Part shown: positions 28,611 through 38,364 of the stretch, in pieces
Layout: each line of letters opens with the position of its first letter
Position numbering within the stretch: the stretch's first letter is position 1
Assembly (NCBI GenBank): GCA_964006375.1
Contig: OZ023265.1
Location: 155,722,547 to 155,786,546, forward strand
Length of the DNA: 64,000 bases
From: Tillus elongatus
Taxonomy: Eukaryota; Arthropoda; Insecta; Coleoptera; Cleridae
Reading direction: 5' to 3'
Position numbers and translations under genes: made by a program
Notes under the pieces: generated by a model
Databases searched by the model: none
What the model saw: only the letters and a program-made list of their open reading frames with translations
Told to the model about the DNA's origin: nothing

Positions 28611-29150
28611 TAGCCTGTGTGTTTTGTTGGGCGCTGTACCCGAACACAAGGTCCGTGCCGGCTTCCAGACGTGCAATGAGGCACAGTTCAAGACTTCACC
28701 TAGAGTGCTCGTACTGACAGAGTTGAATACCGAGAAGTGCAATGGACAAAATGGACTAGCTCAACAATGTGACTTTCTCCAAGTACCCCAACGCCCCTAC
28801 TGGGACTGACCGTGCAATGAGATCAACGGGTGAACTGGCCACAGTGTCTCGGACAAACTACCAGATCGACAAATACAACAACGGTCCCGGAAACATGGAT
28901 ACTGAGCAGTGCAATGGACACAAAGGGCGAACCCAAAAATGTACCCTCTCTGGTATTCACGCATCGAACAGGGATAGGTGCAATGGTTATCTTGTAACCG
29001 TACCTTAGTCTGACGATGCCACTAAAAGCCACCGTGTTGTGGTTACGTAACCCAGCTCAAAAGTTCGCCTCTACCAGTATGACGTCCTACTGGGTGAGCA
29101 AACAGCGAAGGTGCTGTCCACACCTTCCAAACTATCATCAATTTACTTTC
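28611..29150. other. GC-richer segment of unknown origin
   Basis: Noticeably less AT-rich than its surroundings, with a recurrent GTGCAATGGAC/GTGCAATGAG word (28671, 28738, 28812, 28908). Short frames exist on both strands but show no motif I recognise. It could be part of an LTR or DNA transposon family, or an old foreign insertion. Confidence 0.35.
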
Positions 29151-29216
29151 AAACAGACTCTACTTTATTTACTCTAAACAAACTGACATAATTCAACTCT
29201 TACTTAATTTATGAAT

Positions 29217-29470
29217 ATTGACTTAACCTCGTATAAGTAACAAGCCTATTTTAAACTTGGCTAATCTCAAAATTATTTCATATAGCCCCTTTGTTTGAAT
29301 GTGATAATTACTTCTCAATTTATAACTTAACCTCGTATAAATAATAAACGTAATTTAAACTTAGCTATTTCTCAAATTATTTCATAAAGCCCCTTTATTT
29401 GAATATGATAATTACTTCTCAACTTATAACTTAGCCTCGTATAAATAATAAACTGACTTTGAACTCTAGC
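29217..29470. repeat. 104-bp tandem repeat
   Basis: The block starting around TAACCTCGTATAA recurs at about 29225, 29329 and 29433, giving about 2.4 copies of a 104-bp unit. Shared internal words include AGCCCCTTT and GATAATTACTTCTCAA. Confidence 0.85.
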
Positions 29471-30679
29471 TAAAACTTACTTTTATAGGAGGTATTTATT
29501 AAATGATTACCTAAAACCACCCCTAATCATGTAATTAATGAAAATACTCTTCAATGTATAACTTAAACAAATGAGAACATGTACAATAAACAAACAAGCC
29601 GTGTTGAATGAGAATTCACTCACCCTTTATTCCAGAAAACACTGGACTTACTGCAGCTAACGCGGTTCACGAGGCAATGCTAATGGGTTCCCAAGAACGT
29701 TTCTTTAAACTTGCAAGTTTATAGATAAAGACGGTGTGAATAGTGCGAGGTCCTTGAATCTAAGAAATACAGTATTAAGACGCTATCTGAACTACATTGT
29801 AACCCCACAGCATGTGTTTCGTTACGTAAACAATTTTTAAGCGCGTCTGGCTCAACTAACACTTTAGTTTTAATGGGACCACATATGTAACCTTAACGTT
29901 AAACTTGTTCACATATTGCCGTGTCTATTTAATACCTACAGAGAATTTTCATAATAAAATTGCGCTGTGACTAGGGCTAGAAAATACATCCTTACAATTA
30001 TTATCTTTTCTTATCATTTTTATTGAGGGATATCAGACAGGGAACACATTATTTTTGGTAACAATTGATAAAATAAAATCTGAATGGTAAAGCGATAAAT
30101 ATTCGTTTATTTCCGGCACGGCTTTATAATTACATATTACTTTTCAAATGCTTTATTATATAGGCAGTTCCCGTCAGCATTACATAATTTTCTGAAATAT
30201 TTTTTAACTGATTGCTATCAGATCGTCAAGTATATAAATTAATTTCGCCTGTCATGTCTAACTGTCACTACAATAGCATTTTCTAGCCGACGCTCGATTT
30301 TAACTAGAGTACTTTATAGGAAAAGCTAAAGCCGACATGCTTGTCTTTGTGTGCGATGTGACAATCTGAAGGAATGATAAATCGTAGGACCTGTTACGGT
30401 TTGTATACATCTGACGATAGAGCTGAAGGTATATGAATTAAGATCGATATTATGTACAGTCAGGATGCGGAGCAAATACAGCTGAAAGTAAAAGCGACTC
30501 TAAATCTTTTACGCTTTGCTTCTGGAGTAGAAAAATAAACGATTTACGTAGTAAATTTATGACAAATTTCTAGTATACAATGACCTTGGCTGTGAGTTTA
30601 CGAAATAAAGTGATTTATTACTATTCTATAAATGTGCCCAGGAAATATATCAGATCAAGATTTATAATTGATATTACAT
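29471..30679. other. Stretch without recognised features
   Basis: No open frame above about 60 codons and no transposon motifs. It ends at the hAT target-site duplication. Confidence 0.45.
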
Positions 30680-30844
30680 GTGTTTACCAGTGGCGGTTTC
30701 TATAAGGAGGCAGAGGAGGCCGGGCCTCCCTAGTCAGAATTAGTTACATCCTCCCTATTCAAGTAGTCAGTTAGTTACATATAACTTTAATCCAATACCC
30801 AGTATTCAATATTAAAGTCATACTTATTCATATTATTAATTATT

Positions 30845-32239
30845 CATCATCATCATCATCAATCAGCCCTCTGCGTCCACTGCTGGACATAGGCCTCCCC
30901 TAGTTGAGTCCATTCTTTTCTGTCTTGAGCGCTACGAATCCAGTTTGTTGTAATTTTTGTAATGTCGTTTGTCCAGCGAGTTGGTGGTCTTCCTCTGTTT
31001 CTTTTATCGGATCTGGGTCTCCATTCAAGTAATCGTTTGGTCCAACTGTCATCTTGCATGCCCCGCCCACTTCCACTTGAGTTTTGCCACATGTACGACC
31101 ACATCAGTCACTCCTGTTCTTCTGCGTAATTCTGCATTTCTAATGTGGTCACGTAACGAAACGCCAAGCATCGACCTCTCTATTTTGCGCTGTGTTACTT
31201 TGAGTTTCTTAGCAGAAGCGTTGGTAAGGGTTAATGTTTCGGCGCCGTAGGTCATAACCGGTAGAACACATTGGTTGAAAACTTTTGTTTTCAAGCATAT
31301 CGGAAGGTCGCTTCTGAAAACGTCTCTAAGTTTGCCGTAAGCCGTCCAGGAGAGTATAACTCTTCTGTTTACCTCGCATGTTTGGTTGGTTTTTGATATG
31401 CTTATCTCGTGGCCCAAATATGTGTATTTGTCTACCTATTCCACCTCAGAGTTTTCAATAATTAGGTTGTCACTAGGGACGAGGTTTGTCATAAATTTTG
31501 TTTTTCCGATGTTTATTTTTAGACCGACTGTTGCACAGACCTCCGGAAGTTCTTGTAGCATCACCCTAATATCTTCCAAGTTGTCAGCTAGTAAGACAAT
31601 GTCGTCTGCAAACCGTAAGTTTGACAGACTTTGGCCGTCTATTCTTAGACCTTTTTGGTCCCAATCTAGCTTCTTGAACACATACTCCAGGACGGTGATA
31701 AACAGTTTTGGAGACATCGTATCTCCCTGGCGTACTCTTCTCCCAATTTTTATAGGATTGAAGATGATCATTGGTTCCAAACCCACTTCGAAAACCGGCC
31801 TGTTCTACTTGCTGGATAAAGTCTAACTTCTTTTCAAGTCGTGTGGTAATTATTCTCGTAAATAATTTGTAAAGGTGGCTAAGTAGACTTACCCGTCTGT
31901 AATTTTCTAGGTTCGAGATGTCCCCTTTCTTGTGAATCAGTATTACGATGGTGTTGTGCCACTTTTCTAGTATCGTATTATTAAAGGGACAAAGGTTGAA
32001 AAGAGATTTGATTTTTTGGAGCAAGCAAGGACCACCAATCTTTATCGCATAGGAAACCACGCAGTCTTCTCCGGGCGATTTTTGATTTTTCATCTTTTTT
32101 AGGGCTAGTTTAATCTCATCTAGTGATATTTCCATCAGTATTTCCGAGCCTTGGTTAACCACGCCTTTTTTACGGGTTAGTATGTCAGATTCTAGATGTA
32201 GATTTATATCACTTTGGCTTTTATATAGTATTCCATAAA
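30845..32239 (-). mobile_element. RTE-clade LINE, 5'-truncated, nested in hAT 1
   Basis: Flanked by ATTATTAATTATT at 30832-30844 and 32240-32252 (13-bp target duplication). On the - strand it ends with reiterated TGA/ATG trinucleotides (30845-30860) instead of poly(A), as RTE elements do. It contains the C-terminal part of the ORF only. Confidence 0.88.
30858..32215 (-). pseudogene. RTE LINE reverse transcriptase (C-terminal part)
   Basis: The - strand reading begins in the RT fingers region (MKNQKSPGEDCVVSYAIKIG at about 32095). It continues with WHNTIVILIHKKGDISNLEN and NYRRVSLLSHLYKLFTRI (about 31965-31850), then QAGFRSGFGTNDHLQS. After a deletion and frameshift near 31780, GRRVRQGDTMSPKLF and the catalytic LRFADDIVLLAD (about 31620-31585) follow. 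It ends with the thumb and the cysteine-poor C-terminal region (WAGHARMWSYMWQNSSGSGR, RGRPPTRWTNDITKI). The frames are offset at three places, so it is non-functional. The C-terminal RGRPPTRW block is typical of arthropod RTE proteins. Confidence 0.88.
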
Positions 32240-32439
32240 ATTATTAATTATTACTCAAACCATATTCCTATAAAAATGCTCTAAATCTGCAATTACAATT
32301 ACAACTGGCAACGCTGCTGAGAAGTATATTACCAAAACAGCGCGATCTTCTTGTGTGCTTGTGTGACGTCACGGAGGCCCGGTTCCGATGTATTGGACTT
32401 TAGACCATATTTTAGCACATGTATTTAAATGCATACAAA

Positions 32440-32525
32440 CATTTGCCCTGGCAAAGGAATTAAACCCGCGCTTAAAATCACGTGTTCGGAGTCCAGGCTC
32501 CCGAACCAATGTGAGCGAGCGTTGG
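32440..32525 (-). repeat. Probable tRNA-derived SINE head
   Basis: On the - strand GCTCACATTGGTTCGGGAGC (D-arm/A-box region), CTGGACTCCGAA (anticodon-arm-like) and GGGTTTAATTCC (B box, 32457-32468) appear in tRNA order and spacing. It lies inside hAT 1 to the right of the RTE copy. The body and tail are not defined. Confidence 0.45.
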
Positions 32526-33120
32526 TGGATAACATGATCACAACATAATAATAACTATGCTGTGGCTGTGATTCCCTCACAACTAAAGAATCCACTATTA
32601 ACCTATTAACTAGAGACATCAGATAGGAGGTGGTAGCAGTTTTAATTAATATTCTGTGGTTTGTGATATTATAATTATAATATAATAAATTAACGATGGA
32701 ATCCAACGCTGTTATTGCTCATGTAAGTAGAAATAGTATAACAACTGCAGATGATATTGTAAATAATCCTCAAATCCCATTTTCCCGGCTTCCTGACACC
32801 ATATCCCACGCCCCACCTCTTGGCCAGTTCCATTAATTTACAAAATATTTCAATAACAGATGCTCTACACCACATATTTTTTGTTTCGTTTTATATATTT
32901 ATTTTTATTGTCGTTATTGTTATTTAAAATTTATTGTTTAGTTATTTTTGTTAATATGTAAATAATCCGCAATTCTCATTTTCCCTTATTTCTGACACCA
33001 CAATGCGTCTCGCTGGTTAAGTAAAGTTAGGTATGCAAAAGAACGTGTACTTATTCACTGTCTCTGTACTGTGAATTAGATGTCCTGCCCCGGATCCCGG
33101 ACTTCAACGTATAAATCCCG

Positions 33121-33261
<141 letters not shown>

Positions 33262-33992
33262 AAGAAATCAAAATACAGGGAGTAAATTAAATTTCGTTGA
33301 ATCGCTGATCGTAAATTTCACAAACGACTGCAATTGGCAACACTGCCTCTGCGTTTTGCATCTCGTCATAGACCATTCATTGGATTGGATCACTCATTTA
33401 AATTTATTTGTTTATTGAACTATGTATAATGTATATAGGATTTCTATTGAAATTTATTTTTGGTCTATTTAACAATGTGAATAAATTATTTCAAAAAGGT
33501 ATCAAATTTCAAAAATTATTCTTGTGCAAGTCTATATTTTTGTATAAATGGATTTTTCACTGAAATTTTGAAGTTCCAGGAAAACGTGTGACCTTGAAAA
33601 TTTTAAAAATGACTGCCTCCTCTACCGCGACACTCACGAGCCGCCACTGGTGTTTACTATAGTTTTTGCAAATAACTTAATTTGTTTTCAAGAAGTTACT
33701 GTCATATATTGTTTTAGGGAAATAATTGGTTTTCAAGCCTATGTCAGTTCAGAAAATATATCATATTAAATCCATAAGACACTAAAGTAGCACCAAAGTG
33801 CCAGCAACTGAAATCGGAACTTAAAAATTATAGCCACTATTGCCTCCGCTGTTTGGATCAATATCTAAAAGTTAATCTATTGCTACATTTGCAGTTACCA
33901 TAGGCGAATTTTTACATATTTATTAATTTCAGGTATAGAAAAGTCAATTATAATACAAATTGCAGCACTTTAAGCGTAATGATATGGATATT

Positions 33993-33997
<5 letters not shown>

Positions 33998-34081
<84 letters not shown>
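33998..34081. repeat. (TA)n array
   Basis: TA array between the two hAT elements. Confidence 0.98.
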
Positions 34082-34083
<2 letters not shown>

Positions 34084-34651
34084 TAAAACCTGCAAAGCAC
34101 AAATCTTTATATTTTAACCATAAGCTTGCATCCGTTTAGACTTGAGTAATCAAGACATCCAAATATACAGCATGTAAAAGGTAACTATTAATTTTGACTA
34201 GGATAGAATTGGAATGAAAATTTCTGTCGGAGGAGTCAGCTAAGATTCCGTTATCACTTCACTTTCAGCATTGCACGTCACAGGTCCCCCAAACTATCAA
34301 AATAATTATTATACAATTTTGATATAATTTTGATAAATTTATCCTTACTATTAATTGTATCTAATTTTATTTTTCATGTGATAAGCAATTTTCCACTGAG
34401 TTATGCAGTGGCGGCTCGTGGGTTCCTTACATGAGTGGTCTATTGCCTATTACTAACCATAGGCTCCGCAGGCGAGAATTTGCAAGGTCACCCGTTTTGC
34501 TCACACTTCAGAATTTCAATTAAAAGTTATTTTATACAAGAATATTTTTTGGGAAATTGGTACCTATTTGAAATAATATTTAATCACGAATATCGGGGGC
34601 ATAAATAAATTAAAGTAATGGGTAACAAAATTTGATATAGGTATCTTACCG

Positions 34652-34970
34652 TTACTTGTAGAGGAAATCAGCTCGCTTGTCCTCATTGTTCATAAAAATG
34701 TTAATCACTTCCCGGATTTTTTACACCATTTTTTTCTCGATGGTCAACATGGCCGATGCTGTAAGTCTGTCTTGGCTCATGGTATCTCTTAAAAATATCT
34801 TAACACGTTTTAAAGTAGAAAAGTACCTTTATCTTTCTTAAGTGGTTATTGAAATCGTTGCTACATTATTTTATAGCTTATAAATTTCAGAAAATGCTTC
34901 GTTAAGGTTATTTTCCTTTAGAAAATGTAAGAAAGCACTAACACCTCCCACTTCGGGTGCCACCCTTCAC
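34652..34970 (-). pseudogene. hAT transposase C-terminal fragment
   Basis: On the - strand: VSAFLHFLKENNLNEAFSEI, then VATISITT, then FSTLKRVKIFLRDTMSQDRL (about 34815-34755), TASAMLTIEKKMV, and VINIFMNNEDKRADFLYK ending at 34652. This is the conserved hAT dimerisation region (FSTLKR...LR.TM.QDRL...A.L.IE) of ZMYM/DUF4371-like transposases. An upstream TTTGTTTAG near 34975 could be a splice acceptor. One stop and a frameshift are present. The N-terminal domain and most of the catalytic core are missing. Confidence 0.82.
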
Positions 34971-35149
34971 TAAACAAATAAAACAAAACAGTTAGTTTCT
35001 TTTAGGACACCCACATAACCACTTAAACCTGTAGTAGACACTACTATTAAATTTTCGTGAAAAACTTCGCGATTTTCATACGTATGTTTTGGAATTAATC
35101 AAGTCGGGTATCGGCCTTTCTAATCGTTTAATTTCCATTCCAATCACGT

Positions 35150-37435
35150 ACGTTATTTTTTTTTAATTTCAACAACACACCACGAGGGCTCATAGCCTAA
35201 ATACTATCGTGGGTGTTGACAAGTATGAAAGAGGCAACTTGTTCATTCTGGACTTGAAGGTGTGGAGGTGGAGAAGGAAAAACGTGCCGGAAACAAGTTC
35301 CACAATTTGGAAGTTCTCGGGACAAAGAGCGGGCATAACAAGATGTTCTATGTCTGATGACCTGGACAGTAAAAGGGTGCATACACTCTGTTCCCCTGGT
35401 AGATCTATTGGGGACAGCAGGTGGAGGAACTATGGAAGAAACCTCCTCTGAGCAGTGCTCGTGCAGATATCTATAAAGAGAGAGGGGTCACCAACGGCAC
35501 GTTGGTGGGCAAGAGATGGCAGCCTTTGGGTGAGGGTAGGCTTGCCGATCAGAAGTATAGCTTTCTCCTGAATGGAGTCCAGGATATCGAGTGTAGAAGC
35601 GGCAGCGGCACCCCAGATGTGGGAGCAGTATTCAAGGTTTGGCCCTATTTGTGAAGTATATAAGGTATAGAGATTAGCTGGTGAAAAGTATTTGCGAGCC
35701 CGGAAGAGGAAATCTAATTTCGTAGCAGCCGCTTCTGCAATTGATGTGACATGTTGGTGCCAATTGAGATTTCGATCCACCGAAATGCCAACAATTGGAA
35801 ATGACTCATTACTTTGAATAACTTGGTTGTGATAGGTCTAGGGCTGGTGTATCTCTTATAAGATAGATCCAGAGAAATGCCAACAAGTAAAAGGGCACAT
35901 TACTTTGAATAACTTGGTTGTTCATTGTGATGGGTCTAGGGCTGGTGTCTCTCTTATGAGATAGAAAGCAAGACTGAGATTTGGTGGAGTTGAATTGTTC
36001 AAGATTTCTATTTCCCCAGTCTAATATTTTTTGGAGATCCACAGAGACAGAACCCCGCATGAGTCTGCGATCCTCATCTAATTGGGCTAAAGAGACAGGC
36101 TTAGAATATTGTACATTTGAGTGGACGGTGCTGTCATCCGCGTAATTGTGAACTGGATTGGATGTGCTATAGAAGAGGTCATTGATGTGGAGAAGAAACA
36201 AAGTAGGGGCTAAAGCTGAACGTTGAGGGACTCCTGCATTAATTGGATACAGTTTGGAGGAATGGCCATCCACGACAACAGAAATGCTCCAGTTGGAGAG
36301 GAAATTTTCTGTACAGGGTTTTGGTGGTAGGCCATAGGCCGGAAGTTTATTAAGCAGCGCTGCGACCAGACCTGGTCGAATGGTTTGGATATGTCTAGAG
36401 CGACAATCTGGATTCACTGTGTAGTTCCGTAGACTTGTTCCAAGAATGAGTGACAAAGGAAAGGAGGTCGGCAGTTGATCTGCGCTGACGGAATCCATAC
36501 TGCCTGTCGTGGATTAGATAGAAAATTTTAGTAATTCGGTGTTTATGTACCTTTCCATCACTTTAGAGACGACTGAAAGGAAACAAATAGGACTGTAGCT
36601 GCTAGGAAGCGCTTTGATTCCTTTCTTGGGGACGGGTTGTACTCGAGCAGTTTTCCAGTTACTAGGGAATATGCCTCTATTGTAAGATGTCTGAAACAGA
36701 CAAGTCAGGACAGGAGCAAGTTCTAGTGCGCATTTTTTGAGAACAATAGCTAGGATCTCGTCAAGGCCAGAGGCCTGGTATTAAGAGAAAGGAGCATCTT
36801 TCGTACCTTTTTAGTTTTGAAAATGACATTCGTCATTTTATGCGCGACATTGGGGACTGTTGGTGGTTGAACATTTGGAGGTGGGTTGAGAGTAGAACTG
36901 CCGGCCAACAACGAGGCAAAGGTTCAGCCCTGCCCATGCAATCTAAAGGAAGTAAAGAGCTCATTCCCCGGGAAACTAAGGTGATTAGTGGCTGTTTTGG
37001 CACCGATTTGGGTTTCGGTGGAGAAGAGGAGTTGGGGCCTATTAGCCTGGAGGAAATGGTGGATGGAGTTCTGGTTAGAATTTAGGCCACATATATTCGA
37101 GAAGGCTATGGTAAACCTTGATGCCGGCGCCCCCTGCACACCCCTCTCCCGGAGATCCGACTGGAGGGGTGTCTTATCTCCGGAGGAGCCATCATCATTT
37201 TTGGTTATAATGGAAACCGACTCAATCACCAGAACCGGAAACGTCCGTTGGGAATACACCGGCCGCTTGATGTTAGTGGTGGTACCTCATCGGGAGTGAA
37301 AAAAAAAGAATCCTTTACCATCACGTAAAGGAAAAGTCTACTACCATCTACCTACTCCGATTAGTCGCCTCTTACGACAGGCAGGAGTTACCTTAGGCCT
37401 ATTCTTTTAGTTAGTCCCCGGACCCACAGGGGACA
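35150..37435 (-). mobile_element. Jockey/CR1-type LINE, copy 2 (internal deletion, 5' end kept)
   Basis: Same family as the 38.3-41.3 kb copy. The oligo-T at 35155-35163 marks the 3' tail. The 5' side reaches further than in copy 1 and ends in the leader words GTGGGTCCGGGGAC and GTCGTAAGAGGCGACTAA (- strand, about 37435-37360), seen in other arthropod LINE leaders. About 1 kb of endonuclease and linker is deleted at about 36930. A short duplicated block lies at about 35790-35900. Confidence 0.88.
35200..37259 (-). pseudogene. LINE ORF2 remnant, copy 2
   Basis: The endonuclease/reverse transcriptase ORF is broken into pieces. The N-terminus (FSNICGLNSNQNSIHHFLQA, LLFSTETQIGAKTATNH) is at about 37130-36950. 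After the deletion, the RT from SWNxS through DVVDGHSSKLYPINAGVPQR and NYADDSTVHSN follows at about 36498-35809, and the tail (YCSHIWGAAAASTLDIL) at 35780-35430. GVPQG has become GVPQR and the frames are shifted at least four times. Inactive. Confidence 0.85.
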
Positions 37436-37919
37436 TATTATGCCTTTATTAGTCAATAAAAAGTCCACCTAATTCATTTTGAAACGTTTTACAACCAAAA
37501 ACAGTAAAAACACACTTCTCAGCGAAGAAAATAAACAACACTTAAAACGGTCACTCAACATATGTGACTCTGGAGTACGATTTGACAATCGAGTTAACGA
37601 CATCCTCCCCGTGTTCGGTCTTCCAGCCCGATGACAAACGAGGGCTGGACAACAATGTGCTCACGCGTTTGAATGTATATTCATATTTAAGGGCGCATGC
37701 ACGCGTAATGCGGCCACGGTCTTCGGATGCAAAATCAAAGTCTAGAGTACGGTGGCGGGATGCTTGGTCGATAATAATTAAAATATGGATAGTTTTTCGT
37801 AAATAATTAATTGATATTATTGTAACATTGTAAGTAATTTATCGTAAATGAAAGGAAAAGAAAACAAATATTTCTATTCAATTTGTGCTGGGCACGTCCC
37901 CTGTGCCCGTTATCACCAG
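37436..37919. other. hAT 2 right subterminal region
   Basis: Non-coding sequence between the nested LINE and the right terminus. A frame at 37564-37806 has no recognised similarity. Confidence 0.5.
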
Positions 37920-38364
37920 CCGCCACTGGAGTTATGTCTTTCTTATACTTTACAAAGGTCCTGCAATTCGCCAGGCTCCATTTCTTGAAAAATCCGATTT
38001 CCTTAATTTCGTTTCACCTAATAACAAGGGAACCATTGGTCTCACATGATTTTGCTTGTACTCAGATTAATACTTAGATACTTAGATTAAAGCTACATAA
38101 CCGCTCTACAGCTTCATTTGTTATGACTTTCCGCGAAGGATGAGTATTTTAGCCGATATTCTGCTGGTAAAACGCCTAATACAATAACTTCGAACTTTTG
38201 GGGCAAATGGCCAACTTTTGAATTTCTGGATCTCAGGATCTGTTGAATCGACGGACGACCTACAGTTGCACGCAAATTATACCAAATTTTGTCTGCTTCA
38301 AAGGTATATAGAATTTTTTTTTTTTAATGTCAACAACACACCACGAGGGCTTACAGCCTAAATA

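Larger units (their letters stand above)
34406..37928 (-). mobile_element. hAT-family element 2 with nested LINE
   Basis: Starts CAGTGGCGG (34406-34414) and ends CCGCCACTG (37920-37928) between perfect 8-bp duplications GAGTTATG (34398-34405, 37929-37936). The left subterminal region (GCAAGGTCACCCG, TTATACAAGAATA) matches the right subterminal region of hAT 1 in inverse orientation, so they are one family. A transposase 3' exon survives near the left end, and a Jockey/CR1-type LINE occupies 35150-37435. Confidence 0.92.

Noticed and set aside
28418..28613. Asn/Ser/Thr-rich short proteins
   Set aside because: Produced by low-complexity AATAATTACTCAAAC reiterations in three frames.
31386..31826. 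146-codon + strand frame
   Set aside because: Antisense to the RTE reverse transcriptase, including its catalytic FADD block.
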